From: Pseudarthrobacter chlorophenolicus
GTDB taxonomy: Bacteria > Actinomycetota > Actinomycetes > Actinomycetales > Micrococcaceae
DNA length: 59,508 bases
Assembly (NCBI RefSeq): GCF_000962805.1
Contig: NZ_JZTW01000022.1
Span: 1 to 59,508 of the forward strand
Direction: 5' to 3'
The translations under genes and the position numbers were made by a program. Under the pieces are notes generated by a model that did not search any database, had not been told where the DNA came from, and saw nothing but the letters and a program-made list of their open reading frames with translations. Positions 1-9,670 of this stretch are shown here, piece by piece (within the stretch, counting starts at the first letter, position 1; every line of letters begins with the position of its first letter).

Positions 1-701
1 CCCGCCATATCAGTGAAGAGCAGCAGCACGGCGGGGAACTCACGGCACAGCTGGCCTCGCTCAAGGGAACAACCGCGGCCGTTGAGGGGGAGTTCCGGCA
101 GGGCCAAGCCGCCCTCGCCGCTTATGAAGCCTCGCAGGCAGCGAAGCGGGCCGCCGCCCGGGAACTGGCCCAACGGGAGTCCGATCGGGCGGCGAAAGCC
201 GCAGCGGACGCCCGAGTGGAGGTGCCACCGCCCGCGCCTGGGGCGCCGCCGGGAGCTGCCGGTCCCGCTCCGGCGAACCCGGATCCGGTGAAGCCCGCCC
301 CGGCGGACCCGGCCCCGGCCCCGGCACCCGTGCCGCCGGCCCAGCCGGTGCCGCCGCCCGTCGTCGTACCCTCCGTTCCCGGTGGTGCCGTCAATGATCC
401 TGGCGGAGCGAAGAGCTATGCCGCCGGACGCCTGGGCGCCTACGGCTGGGGCCAGGACCAGTTCCTGTGCCTGGCGCAGCTGTGGACCAAGGAATGGAAC
501 TGGCAGACCACGGCCACCAACCCCTACTCGGGCGCCTACGGGATCCCCCAGGCACTGCCGCCCGGGAAGTACGCCAGCGCCGGCAGTGACTGGCTGACCA
601 ACTACCGGACGCAGGTTGAGTGGGGGCTGGGATACATCCGCGACAGGTACGGCTCGCCCTGCGGAGCCTGGAGCCACTCGATGGCGAACAACTGGTACTG
701 A
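1..701 (+). CDS. 3' end of a secreted coiled-coil/Pro-rich protein with a lysozyme-like C-terminal domain (5' truncated by window)
   Basis: The frame is open from base 3, so the true start lies outside the window. The visible part has three zones. First comes an Ala/Glu/Gln/Arg-rich helical stretch typical of a coiled coil (to about base 200). Next is a Pro/Ala linker of about 55 residues (about 220-370). Last is a compact domain with WTKEWNWQTTATNPYSGAYG, then PQALPPGKYA and WGLGYIRDRYG. That last pattern is the short transglycosylase-like domain of actinobacterial aggregation-promoting or resuscitation-type surface proteins, in which the Glu of the KEWNW segment is the likely acid residue. 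An exported wall-acting protein is inferred; the signal peptide would be upstream and cannot be seen. Confidence 0.75.
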   Translation, partial: RHISEEQQHGGELTAQLASLKGTTAAVEGEFRQGQAALAAYEASQAAKRAAARELAQRESDRAAKAAADARVEVPPPAPGAPPGAAGPAPANPDPVKPAPADPAPAPAPVPPAQPVPPPVVVPSVPGGAVNDPGGAKSYAAGRLGAYGWGQDQFLCLAQLWTKEWNWQTTATNPYSGAYGIPQALPPGKYASAGSDWLTNYRTQVEWGLGYIRDRYGSPCGAWSHSMANNWY

Positions 702-721
702 CGCAGTACTAGGCTTTTCCC

Positions 722-1078
722 ATGGCTGACTTCGAACGCTTCCGGCTGCTGCTCGAGGAGGAGCGGCAGCTGAAGCTGGCGCTGCTTCCGGCGTTGCGGG
801 CGGACATCGCCGCAGCCAACTCCGCCCGGCAAGGCGCCAACGTGGACGACGAGCACGATCCCGAGGGTGCCACCATTGCCTTCGAATTGTCCCAGGCCTC
901 GGCTCTGCTGAACCAGAGCTCGGCCAGCCTGGACCAGGTGGAAGCAGCCCTGGCCCGGATCGCCGCCGGAACATATGGCAGTTGCGCCGTCTGCGGACGT
1001 CCCATCGCCGAAGGCAGGCTTGAGGCCCGGCCCTGGACCCCGTACTGCATCGACCACGCAGCCGCGGGGCGCTCGTGA
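722..1078 (+). CDS. TraR/DksA-type zinc-finger protein
   Basis: A 118-residue protein with a helical, Glu/Leu-rich N-terminal half (LLLEEERQLKLALLPALR, likely the coiled-coil arm) and a C-terminal zinc finger. The finger begins with CAVCGRPI and ends with CIDH, preceded by RLEARPWTPY. This is the TraR/DksA C4 finger layout, with the last ligand a His instead of Cys. The family binds the RNA polymerase secondary channel or acts as a small regulator; no target can be read from sequence. Its stop overlaps the GTG of the next gene (GTGA), suggesting coupled translation. Confidence 0.8.
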   Translation: MADFERFRLLLEEERQLKLALLPALRADIAAANSARQGANVDDEHDPEGATIAFELSQASALLNQSSASLDQVEAALARIAAGTYGSCAVCGRPIAEGRLEARPWTPYCIDHAAAGRS

Positions 1079-1623
1079 CCACCGGCCCGGACGCCGTCGC
1101 CGAGGCGGCCGGTTTCATCGACCGCACGCTGCAGAACGAGGGCGCGTGGTACCGCGCCGACGACGTCGGCAGCAGGTTTGGCGGCGCCCTCGGCTCCTAT
1201 GGTTCATCAATGGGCGCGGTCCGCGGAACCATCCGTGACGCCCTCCGCAAGTTCAAGGACCTTGACCACGATGCCGTGGTTCAGCTGGCCTCGGCACTGT
1301 GGAGCCAGCCGAAGCCGGGCGCCCGGCCGGTGTTCGAGCGCCGCCAGGCCGCGGTGGTGCTGCTCCAGACAAGGGTTGCCCTGCTGCGGCATTCGGATCT
1401 GACCCGTGTTGAGGGTTTCCTTCGGTCTGCGCACGCACCCGAACTTGCCGATCCGCTCGTCACCGACGTTTTGCGACCGCTCCTGGACAGGCTGGAGCAC
1501 CGCAACCGGCAACGCGCAGAAACCGTGCTGGCCCGCTGGAGTGCCGACCCCGACGCCCGCCTGAGGGCGGCAGCAGCAACACTGTCCCACCAAAAGGAGA
1601 ATGATGATGGACGATCCCTTTAA
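1075..1623 (+). CDS. AlkD-like HEAT-repeat protein (putative DNA alkylation repair family)
   Basis: A 182-residue all-helical protein starting at a GTG that overlaps the preceding stop. The order of elements, a LGSYGSSMGAVRGTIR stretch, then an ALW segment, an FERRQAAVVLL helix, and DPDARLRAAAATL near the end, resembles the AlkD family of HEAT-repeat DNA glycosylases. It is shorter than typical members (about 220-240 residues), and I cannot place the catalytic Asp or the Trp residues with confidence. Function is tentative. It is co-oriented with the TraR-like gene before it and the DUF1810 gene after it, which it overlaps. Confidence 0.5.
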   Translation: MTTGPDAVAEAAGFIDRTLQNEGAWYRADDVGSRFGGALGSYGSSMGAVRGTIRDALRKFKDLDHDAVVQLASALWSQPKPGARPVFERRQAAVVLLQTRVALLRHSDLTRVEGFLRSAHAPELADPLVTDVLRPLLDRLEHRNRQRAETVLARWSADPDARLRAAAATLSHQKENDDGRSL

Positions 1624-2047
1624 CCTTGAGCGTTTTATAGCAGCCCAGGACGGCGGAACATACGATGCGGCGCTGGCGGAACTCCAGCTCGGGAACAAGT
1701 CAGGCCACTGGATGTGGTTCATCTTTCCCCAGATCGCAGGCCTGGGGCAGAGCGCAACTTCCCGCAAGTACGCCATTGATTCTTTGGCGGAGGCGCGGGC
1801 CTATCTGGACCATGACGTGCTGGGCCCGCGGCTGCTCGAGTCCGCGCAGGCGCTGACCCACCACGCCGGGCGCTCCGCAGAGGACATCCTGGGTGGCATC
1901 GACGCCCGCAAGCTGCAGTCGTCCATGACCCTGTTCCTCCGCGCCGCGCCCGGCGAGACGGTGTTCAAGACGGTCCTTGCCCAGTTTTTCGACGGCCAGC
2001 CGGACGGGTCTACCGACTCGCTGCTCGCTGACCGGGACGGGGAATAG
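1607..2047 (+). CDS. DUF1810 family protein
   Basis: About 146 residues beginning MDDPFNLERFIAAQDG. The family hallmarks are all present: the DPFNLERFIAAQ opening, KSGHWMWFIFPQIAGLG, SRKYAI near residue 50, and a C-terminal stretch with KLQSSMTLF. The molecular function of the family is unknown. Three in-frame ATGs lie at 1601, 1604 and 1607. I chose 1607 because AGGAG at 1595-1599 is 7 bases upstream of it, whereas it would almost touch the first ATG. The gene start lies inside the previous gene, so the two are probably translated from one transcript. It ends 3 bases before the convergent dehydrogenase. Confidence 0.85.
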   Translation: MDDPFNLERFIAAQDGGTYDAALAELQLGNKSGHWMWFIFPQIAGLGQSATSRKYAIDSLAEARAYLDHDVLGPRLLESAQALTHHAGRSAEDILGGIDARKLQSSMTLFLRAAPGETVFKTVLAQFFDGQPDGSTDSLLADRDGE

Positions 2048-2050
2048 CCG

Positions 2051-2944
2051 CTATGGCGTGGGGCTGCCGCCGTTGACGTTCAGGGTCTCGCCCACCACGT
2101 AGCTGGATTCCGGTGATGCGAGGAACACGTACGCCGGTGCCAGTTCGGCCGGCTGCCCGGCACGGCCCAGGGGAGTGGACTGGCCGAATTCCGGCAGTTC
2201 CTCCTTGGGCTGTCCGCTGCTCACCTGCAGCGGCGTCCAGATGGGTCCCGGCGCAACGGCGTTGACCCTGATGCCCTTGGGCGCCAGCTGTTGGGCCAGG
2301 CCCTTGGTGAAGTTGTTGATGCTGGCCTTGGTGGTGGCGTAGTCCACCAGCGTGGGCGACGGGCTGTACGCCTGGATGGAGGTGGTGTTGATAATGGTTG
2401 AACCCGCCGGCATGTGGGCAAGGGCCGCTTTGGTCAGCCAGAACATGGCGTAGACGTTGGTCTTCAGCGTGTGGTCGAACTGTTCGTCGGTGATGTCCGC
2501 CAGGTCCTTTTGGGCCACCTGCTTTCCGGCGTTGTTCACCAGGATATCCACGCTGCCCAGGACGGCCACGGCGGTCTCCACCACTTCGCGGCAGACCGCA
2601 GGATCCTTGAGGTCGCCCGGCACCTTGATGGCCTTGCGTCCGGCTGCCTCGATGATCCCCGCAATCCTGGCCGCGTCCTCTTCCTCCTGCGGGAGGTAGG
2701 ACAAGACAACGTCGGCACCCTCACGGGCGAAGGCGATGGCTGTTGCCGCGCCGATGCCGGAATCGGCCCCGGTGACGATCGCTTTGCGGCCTTCGAGCCG
2801 CCCCGTGCCGCGGTAGGTTTCCTCGCCGAGGTCGGCCTTGGGCGTCAGCTCGGCGTCCAGGCCGGGTTCTGGCTGGTGCTGCTTGGGAGGGGAAATGTGT
2901 TCGTAGGCGGTGACCGGATCGCGGAATGTGTACTGGTCTGTCAT
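2051..2944 (-). CDS. SDR family NAD(P)-dependent oxidoreductase (YhdF/general-stress-39 type)
   Basis: A 297-residue short-chain dehydrogenase with the long N-terminal lead typical of glucose/ribitol-dehydrogenase-like stress SDRs. The cofactor motif TGADSGIGAATA lies near residue 60. LVNNAGKQ is the NNAG motif. The catalytic set is the Ser of NTTSIQAYS followed by YATTK (Tyr and Lys). It ends with VNGGSPTP. These features support a functional NAD(P)-dependent reductase of unknown substrate. A GGAGGAAAC sequence lies just before the ATG. The upstream region carries a perfect 12-base palindrome (2982-2993), a candidate operator. Confidence 0.92.
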   Translation of the reverse strand: MTDQYTFRDPVTAYEHISPPKQHQPEPGLDAELTPKADLGEETYRGTGRLEGRKAIVTGADSGIGAATAIAFAREGADVVLSYLPQEEEDAARIAGIIEAAGRKAIKVPGDLKDPAVCREVVETAVAVLGSVDILVNNAGKQVAQKDLADITDEQFDHTLKTNVYAMFWLTKAALAHMPAGSTIINTTSIQAYSPSPTLVDYATTKASINNFTKGLAQQLAPKGIRVNAVAPGPIWTPLQVSSGQPKEELPEFGQSTPLGRAGQPAELAPAYVFLASPESSYVVGETLNVNGGSPTP

Positions 2945-2981
2945 GGTTTCCTCCTGCTGGTACGGCTGGATTCCTCAAAGC

Positions 2982-2993
2982 TAAGCATGCTTA
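2982..2993. promoter_or_regulatory. Perfect 12-base palindrome upstream of the SDR gene
   Basis: TAAGCATGCTTA is self-complementary over 12 bases and lies 38 bases upstream of the ATG of the minus-strand dehydrogenase. It is AT-richer than the surrounding DNA. Its placement in the promoter region suggests an operator for a dimeric regulator. The regulator is not identifiable here. Confidence 0.4.
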
Positions 2994-3035
2994 CATTTCC
3001 AGCCTAGGCACCCGAAGGCCCGCTGCCAAGCCGGG

Positions 3036-3542
3036 CTACCCGCGCTGTACCTCCACCAGCTGCACCCCGGCAAGGCGGCTGCCGTCAACCAAGGCCGTCA
3101 TGTAGGTGCACATTGGCTGCCTCCGGCGGTCCGTGGGGGAGCCCGGGTTCAGCAGCCGCAACCCCTGCGGCGACGTGGTGTCCCATGGGATGTGGCTGTG
3201 CCCGAAGACCAGGACATCCGCATCCGGGTAGAGCGCCTCGCATCGCAGTTCACGGCCCCTGGCCTGGCCGGTCTCGTGCACCATCGCAAAACGGACGCCG
3301 TCCAGGGTGACGGCCGCCGTTTCGGGCAGCCGGGCGCGGAGCTCCAGGCCGTCGTTATTGCCATAAACGCCCACCAGCTGCCGTGCCCGCCGCTCGAATT
3401 CATCGAGCAGCGGGGCCTCCACCCAGTCTCCGGCGTGGAACACCACGTCGGCGCGTTCGACGGCGGACCACACCTGGGTGGGCAGTTCCCGCGCGCGTTT
3501 GGGGACGTGGGTATCGGCGATCAGGAGGATGTTCAGCGGCAT
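3036..3542 (-). CDS. YfcE/MJ0936-type metallophosphoesterase
   Basis: A 168-residue calcineurin-like phosphoesterase beginning MPLNILLIADTHVP. The metal-binding motifs appear in family order: DTH, then FHAGDW, YGNNDG, MVHETG and FGHSHIPW. This is the small phosphodiesterase subfamily (YfcE and archaeal MJ0936). The frame is open further upstream, but the DTH motif must sit at the N-terminus, so the ATG at 3542 is chosen. The physiological substrate is unknown. It is transcribed away from the DUF1918 gene. Confidence 0.88.
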   Translation of the reverse strand: MPLNILLIADTHVPKRARELPTQVWSAVERADVVFHAGDWVEAPLLDEFERRARQLVGVYGNNDGLELRARLPETAAVTLDGVRFAMVHETGQARGRELRCEALYPDADVLVFGHSHIPWDTTSPQGLRLLNPGSPTDRRRQPMCTYMTALVDGSRLAGVQLVEVQRG

Positions 3543-3615
3543 GGGGAAATCCTGCCACGGAGACCTGTCCGGGCCCTCTCCGAAGTCGTAATCTGGGGGC
3601 TTGGAGGTGAGTGCC

Positions 3616-3807
3616 ATGGAGGCTGCGCAGGGCGACCGCATCGTTGTGCACGGAAGGACTGTGGGGGCCACTGACCGTCACGGAGTGATCCTTGAAGTCC
3701 GGGGCGAAGGCGGAGCACCGCCGTATGTGGTCCGCTTCGACGACGGCCACGAAACCGTCATGTACCCCGGCGGTGATTTCGCCGTCGACCACGGACACGC
3801 CACCTGA
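3616..3807 (+). CDS. DUF1918 domain protein
   Basis: A 63-residue basic/acidic protein starting MEAAQGDRIVVHGRTVG and ending in a segment with PPYVVRFDDGHETVMYPG. These are the family signature: a small SH3-like beta-barrel fold with the GDRIVVHG strand and the YPG.D turn. The function is unknown; members are common in actinobacteria. GGAGG at 3603-3607 lies 8 bases before the ATG and decides the start over the upstream in-frame TTG. Confidence 0.88.
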   Translation: MEAAQGDRIVVHGRTVGATDRHGVILEVRGEGGAPPYVVRFDDGHETVMYPGGDFAVDHGHAT

Positions 3808-3854
3808 GCTCCGCCGGCCGCCCTCCGGCGCCGCGGACCTGTCAGACTGGGACA

Positions 3855-4352
3855 ATGGACCACGCATCCGTCGCCGCATCATCGATTCCGCCTGTCCGCA
3901 CCGGCCCCCGCAATCCGGGCGATGCCTGGGTGGAGGGGGACCGCGGCCGCTTCTGGGGCCGTTTCGGCGCCGCCGGCGTCCTGGCCTGGGACCCTGCCCG
4001 GGGTGTGCTGCTGCAGCACCGGGCGGTCTGGAGCCACAACGGGGGAACCTGGGGTCTGCCCGGCGGCGCCCTGCACGAGGGCGAGGATGCGGTATCCGGG
4101 GCGCTACGCGAAGCCCATGAGGAGGCTGCCGTCCCGGCCGGGCACGTGGACGTGCTGTTCACGTCGGTCCTGGACCTGGGCTACTGGTCCTACACCACCG
4201 TGGTGGTCAAGGTCCGTGAGCCTTTCGAGCCCGTGATCAGCGACCCCGAAAGCATAGAACTGCTCTGGGTGCCGCTGCCCGAGGTCGCGGACAAGGACCT
4301 GCATCCCGGATTCGGCGCGGCGTGGCCCGGCCTCCGGGAGCAGCTGGCCTAG
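3855..4352 (+). CDS. NUDIX hydrolase
   Basis: A 165-residue protein with a Nudix box at about residues 72-94: GGALHEGEDAVSG followed by ALREAHEEAAV. The catalytic Glu cluster REAHEE is intact. The conserved Gly after it is Ala, a tolerated change. GTWGLPGG precedes the box, as in MutT-like proteins, and LLWVPLPEVADKDLHPGF near the end is the usual substrate-side helix. Hydrolysis of a nucleoside diphosphate derivative is expected; the exact substrate cannot be told. Its stop overlaps that of the convergent EEP-fold gene. Confidence 0.9.
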   Translation: MDHASVAASSIPPVRTGPRNPGDAWVEGDRGRFWGRFGAAGVLAWDPARGVLLQHRAVWSHNGGTWGLPGGALHEGEDAVSGALREAHEEAAVPAGHVDVLFTSVLDLGYWSYTTVVVKVREPFEPVISDPESIELLWVPLPEVADKDLHPGFGAAWPGLREQLA

Positions 4353-5026
4353 AAGTCCTTGCCGTATTCGGCGTGGACCAGGATGGGCAGGTGGTCCGAT
4401 TTGCCCCGGGGCAGCGTTTCGACGCTGGTGATGTCCAGTCCCAGGGACGTGGCGAAATCGAAGTGGCCCTTGAAGACCTTGTAGCGGGTGTAGGTCCGCC
4501 GGTTGCTGAGGGACAGGGCATAACCGGAATTCTTCATGTGCAGATGCAGGTTCTTGGTGAAGAACGGGTAGTTGAAATCTCCCACCATCAGCGTCATCAG
4601 GCCCTTGCCCATGCTCAGCAATTCGGCGTGGGCCGCGTGGATCTGCTTGCGGCGCAACGAATTCGACGCCGTCAGCGGGGCGGCGTGGAAGGACCCGATG
4701 ACCAGCTCGTGCTGCGTTTCGTTGTCCATCACACGCGTCCCAATCAGCCGCTCATGGGCGGGCGCCAGAACCCGGTCGTGCATCGATTTCTGCAGTGCGA
4801 AGGACTGGGTGTCCAGGGCCGTGAAGCGGCTGGTCCGGTAATAGATGGCCAGCCCCAGCCGGTTCCCCTTGGTGGCGTCCGCCAGATGGAGCGGGCCCAG
4901 GGTTTCCGGTAGGTCCGCCGCATCAACTTCCTGCAGGCACAGCGCATCGATGTCATGGTTCCGGGCGAGGGCAAGCAGTTCGCCGCTCGCTGCGTGCTTG
5001 CGGAGGTTGTAGCTGATGACGCGCAT
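4349..5026 (-). CDS. Endonuclease/exonuclease/phosphatase (EEP) family protein
   Basis: About 225 residues, starting MRVISYNLRKH. EEP-fold landmarks are present in order: the first-strand Asn (SYNLRKH), CLQEVDAAD (metal Glu), the central His in SFHAAPLT, MVGDFNYP (Asp/Asn pair), and the C-terminal SDHLPILV (catalytic Asp-His). The fold covers DNases, phosphatases and sphingomyelinases; nothing here fixes the substrate. The frame is open upstream, but the first beta strand begins at 5026, with GAGG on the minus strand just upstream, so that ATG is used. No signal peptide is seen, so it is probably cytoplasmic. Confidence 0.88.
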   Translation of the reverse strand: MRVISYNLRKHAASGELLALARNHDIDALCLQEVDAADLPETLGPLHLADATKGNRLGLAIYYRTSRFTALDTQSFALQKSMHDRVLAPAHERLIGTRVMDNETQHELVIGSFHAAPLTASNSLRRKQIHAAHAELLSMGKGLMTLMVGDFNYPFFTKNLHLHMKNSGYALSLSNRRTYTRYKVFKGHFDFATSLGLDITSVETLPRGKSDHLPILVHAEYGKDF

Positions 5027-5185
5027 GAAACACCTCTTCCGAGGGTTGCTGACAGGACCAGTTCCTGAGTCTAGTCCGCGGCCGGACCCTCCGCTCAAAC
5101 ATTTCGCCGCGACCCGCTGGCCACGATTCTGCGGCATCCGGTTAGAGTTAGTGGCAATTCACTGGGATTTCCTGAAAGGCCACCG

Positions 5186-5989
5186 TTGACTGACGAACTC
5201 CCCGAACTGGCCGAAGGCAACGCCTACTACCAGGCACTTGGCGGCGGTCATTTCCGCTCCACCATTCACGCCCAAGGCGCCTGGAACGCGCACGAGCAGC
5301 ACATGGCCCCGGCCTCCGGATTGCTGGCTGACGCCCTCGAGCGCCTCGAGCCGCGCACCGGGATGAGAATGGCGCGGCTGAGCTACGAGATCCTGGGACT
5401 GATCCCCGGCGGTGACTTCCACATCGAGGCCTCGGTGCTGCGGCCCGGCAAGACCATCGAGTTGCTCCAGGCCGAACTCGTGGCCCGGGGCAGGACTGCC
5501 ATCCGTGCCACCGCCTGGCGGATGGTCACCAGCGACACATCAGCGGTGGCCGCCGTCGAAGACGCCGCCATCCCCGGCCCGGAAGACTGCAAACCCTACG
5601 ACGGGTCCGCCATCTGGCCCGGCGGCTACATCCGGTCACTGGAGATGCGGGTGGCGGAAGGGCACCGTCCCGGCGCAGGCAAGGTCTGGCTTCGCACAGC
5701 GCATCCGCTGACCGACCGCGAAGACAGCGGAGACCTTGCCCGACTCATGGGGCTGGTGGACACCGCCAACGGCATTGCCGCGCGGGTTCCGCCGGGACCG
5801 GAGAGCTACGCTTTCCCCAACCTGGACCTGCAGGTCCACATGTACCGCCGGCCCGAGGGGGAGTGGCTTGGGCTGGACAATGCCGTCTCGTTCGGCCGGG
5901 ACGGCATTGGCCTGACGTCAACGGTCCTGCATGATCTCCAGGGCCCGTTCGGCAGGGCCGAACAGATCCTCACCCTGCGCCAAACCTGA
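5186..5989 (+). CDS. Thioesterase family protein (TesB-like double hot-dog)
   Basis: A 267-residue protein that begins at a TTG preceded by GAAAGG 6 bases upstream. The N-terminal half has GNAYYQALGGGHFRS and then GMRMARLSYEILG and GDFHIEASVLRPGKTIEL, the hot-dog pattern of actinobacterial TesB-like acyl-CoA thioesterases. The second half has FPNLDLQVHMYRRPEGEWLG and DGIGLTSTVLHD, which match the second hot-dog unit, including the Asp and Thr seen at the active site of this group. Acyl-CoA hydrolysis is expected; chain-length preference is unknown. Confidence 0.82.
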   Translation: MTDELPELAEGNAYYQALGGGHFRSTIHAQGAWNAHEQHMAPASGLLADALERLEPRTGMRMARLSYEILGLIPGGDFHIEASVLRPGKTIELLQAELVARGRTAIRATAWRMVTSDTSAVAAVEDAAIPGPEDCKPYDGSAIWPGGYIRSLEMRVAEGHRPGAGKVWLRTAHPLTDREDSGDLARLMGLVDTANGIAARVPPGPESYAFPNLDLQVHMYRRPEGEWLGLDNAVSFGRDGIGLTSTVLHDLQGPFGRAEQILTLRQT

Positions 5990-6047
5990 ACGTCAACCCC
6001 ATAGCTGCCGCGCCCTTCCAGACGTATCGTTAACTGTGTCGTTGTAT

Positions 6048-6059
6048 ATCGTTCACGAT
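6048..6059. promoter_or_regulatory. Inverted repeat ahead of padR (candidate autoregulatory operator)
   Basis: ATCGT-TC-ACGAT is a perfect inverted repeat 17 bases upstream of the padR start codon and just ahead of its AGAGGAG ribosome site. Most PadR proteins repress their own promoter through such AT-rich dyads. The assignment is by position and symmetry only. Confidence 0.5.
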
Positions 6060-6076
6060 CTTCAGAGGAGATCCCC

Positions 6077-6619
6077 ATGCGTGGCTCATACCAGGGATAC
6101 GGATTCGGCAGCAACAACATCGATGGCCTCTGGCAGGCTATCGAGGACTTCCGTTCCCGCTTCGAAAAGCCGGAAGGCACCCGGGCCGGTAAAGGTGAAG
6201 TGCGGGCTGCGGTCCTTGCCCTGCTGGCAGAGCGGCCCATGCACGGCTACCAGATCATCCGCGAGATCGAGGAACGCAGCGGCGGCAGTTGGAAGCCCAG
6301 CGCCGGTTCTGTCTACCCCACCCTGCAGTTGCTCGCCGATGAGGGTGTGATCCGGGCCGAGGAGTCCAACGGCCGCAAAATCTACTCCCTGACCGAAGCC
6401 GGCCGGGACGAGGCGGCCGGGAGCGCCGCAGGGACTCCCTGGGCCGGGGCAGGGCCGCAGTCCACAACCGGATTCGCTGCCCTTCCCAAGGCAGGCGTTG
6501 AACTGGCCCAGGCCGCCGCGCAGGTGGGACGGACCGGCACCCCGGAGCAGGTGAAGCAGGCGGTGGCAGTGCTGGACGAGGCACGCCGGCGGATGTACTC
6601 GATCCTCGCCCAGGACTGA
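6077..6619 (+). CDS. PadR family transcriptional regulator
   Basis: A 180-residue regulator. Residues about 45-110 form the PadR winged helix: KGEVRAAVLALLAERPMHGY, then IIREIEERSGG, AGSVYPTLQLLADEGVI and RKIYSLTEAGR, matching the family almost throughout. The C-terminal third is Ala/Gln-rich with a helical end (QAVAVLDEARRRMYSIL), as in the short PadR-s1 class, where it forms the dimer arm. GGAG lies 6 bases before the ATG. It is followed after 4 bases by a UbiB-like kinase, so the two form a transcription unit. Confidence 0.93.
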   Translation: MRGSYQGYGFGSNNIDGLWQAIEDFRSRFEKPEGTRAGKGEVRAAVLALLAERPMHGYQIIREIEERSGGSWKPSAGSVYPTLQLLADEGVIRAEESNGRKIYSLTEAGRDEAAGSAAGTPWAGAGPQSTTGFAALPKAGVELAQAAAQVGRTGTPEQVKQAVAVLDEARRRMYSILAQD

Positions 6620-6623
6620 CGGG

Positions 6624-8336
<1,713 letters not shown>

Positions 8337-8462
8337 CCCGGCGCCCGGCCGGTGGGTCGGGCAGCTGGCAGGGCGCACGACGGCGTACCCTAGGTTGGGC
8401 CGTCCCGCACCGCCGCGGCAGGGCCAGGAACAGCATCATGACGACCAAGGGAGCCCAGCGCC

Positions 8463-9206
8463 ATGGCCCACCACCCTGACTCCGGAACCCTGACAGTGGT
8501 CAGGCAGGACGTCTCACTCGGTGCCGCCCGGGACCTTGAGTTGGGCCTCGAGCTGCTCGCCAGGGCGCGCACCGGGAGCATGGGTCCCACCCTTCGGCTG
8601 TACCGCCCCGCCCCAACGGTGGCATTCGGCCAGCGCGACACCCGGCTTCCCGGGTTTGAGGCCGCAGCCCAGGCGTGCCGGGACGACGGCTTTGAACCCC
8701 TGGTCCGCCGCGCCGGTGGCCGCGCGGCCGCCTACCACCAGGGCACCCTGGTGGTGGATCACATTGAGCCCGATGACGATGCCATCGCCGGTTCCAAAAG
8801 CCGCTTCGGCTATTTCGGGGAGCTCTTCGCCGACGCCCTGCGCAGGGTGGGTGTGCACGCAGCCGTAGGGGAGATCCCGGGGGAATACTGTCCCGGGGAA
8901 TACAGCGTCCACGGCACGGACGCGGCGGACGGGTCCCGCATCAAACTCGTAGGGACAGCGCAGCGGGTGGTGGCCGGCGGCTGGCTGTTCAGCTCGGTCA
9001 TAGTAGTGGAGGACTCCGCACCTATCCGTAGGGTCCTGACCGGCAGCTACGCCGCGCTGGGCCTCGACTGGGACCCGGCCACGGCCGGCGCCGCGGACGA
9101 CCTTGTCCCGGGCCTGACGGTGGAGGCAGTCACCGACGCCCTGCTCGAAACGTACGCGGGCCATGCCACCCTGGCTTCAGCGCCGTTCGGCAGCCTGGGG
9201 GCATGA
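8463..9206 (+). CDS. Lipoate-protein ligase A / BPL-LPL family protein
   Basis: A 247-residue protein. The LPL-type core is visible: LRLYRPAPTVAFGQRD, then LVRRAGGRAAAYHQGTLVVD (the RR.GG.A..H..G signature) and IKLVGTAQRVVAGGWL, which carries the lipoyl-AMP binding Lys. In canonical ligases the lysine is followed by more of the accessory domain; this protein is short, so octanoyl transfer or a scavenging role are both possible. Two overlapping -10-like hexamers, TACCCT and TAGGTT, lie at 8386-8396, about 70 bases upstream, and could form its promoter. Confidence 0.85.
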   Translation: MAHHPDSGTLTVVRQDVSLGAARDLELGLELLARARTGSMGPTLRLYRPAPTVAFGQRDTRLPGFEAAAQACRDDGFEPLVRRAGGRAAAYHQGTLVVDHIEPDDDAIAGSKSRFGYFGELFADALRRVGVHAAVGEIPGEYCPGEYSVHGTDAADGSRIKLVGTAQRVVAGGWLFSSVIVVEDSAPIRRVLTGSYAALGLDWDPATAGAADDLVPGLTVEAVTDALLETYAGHATLASAPFGSLGA

Positions 9207-9281
9207 CCCGCGTCTCCTGGATCACCAGTGTCTGGGTGTGGCGGCCCGGAGTCATGGCCGATGAGGCCGCACCGTCCTTGG

Positions 9282-9539
9282 CTAAGCCGCGAGGCGGTTC
9301 TTGACCTCTGCTGCGGACGGGTTGGTGGCCGCGGTGCCGTCCGGGAACAGGACGGTGGGTACGGTCCGGTTGCCGCCGTTGATTTGCTCCACGAGTTCGG
9401 CGGTGCCTTCCACTTCCTCGATGTTGATTTCCGTGTAGCCGATGCCCTGTGCGTCGAGCTGCTTCTTCAGCCGGTTGCAGTAGCCGCACCAGGTGGTGGA
9501 AAACATGGTGATGGTGCCGGTTTCGGGAGTGAAATCCAC
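9282..9539 (-). CDS. mrx1: Mycoredoxin (glutaredoxin-like, mycothiol-dependent)
   Basis: An 85-residue glutaredoxin-fold protein with the active site TTWCGYCNRLKKQLD, close to mycobacterial mycoredoxin-1, and the cis-Pro segment GGNRTVPTVLFPDGT. Mycoredoxins reduce mycothiol-protein mixed disulfides in actinobacteria. The start is the GTG at 9539, which has AGAGGAG 6 bases upstream; the open frame before it lacks family similarity. It ends about 75 bases from the convergent lipoate-ligase gene. Confidence 0.9.
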   Translation of the reverse strand: MDFTPETGTITMFSTTWCGYCNRLKKQLDAQGIGYTEINIEEVEGTAELVEQINGGNRTVPTVLFPDGTAATNPSAAEVKNRLAA

Positions 9540-9670
9540 AGGGTTCTCCTCTGGTTGAAATGAAGGATTCGTTCGGGACAACGGTAGCGTGCCCGCCCGT
9601 ATTCCCCGGCGTCCGGCCGTCCCGGCCCTGCCCGGATGACAGTATGTGGCGGCGATGGCATGCTGGAGCC

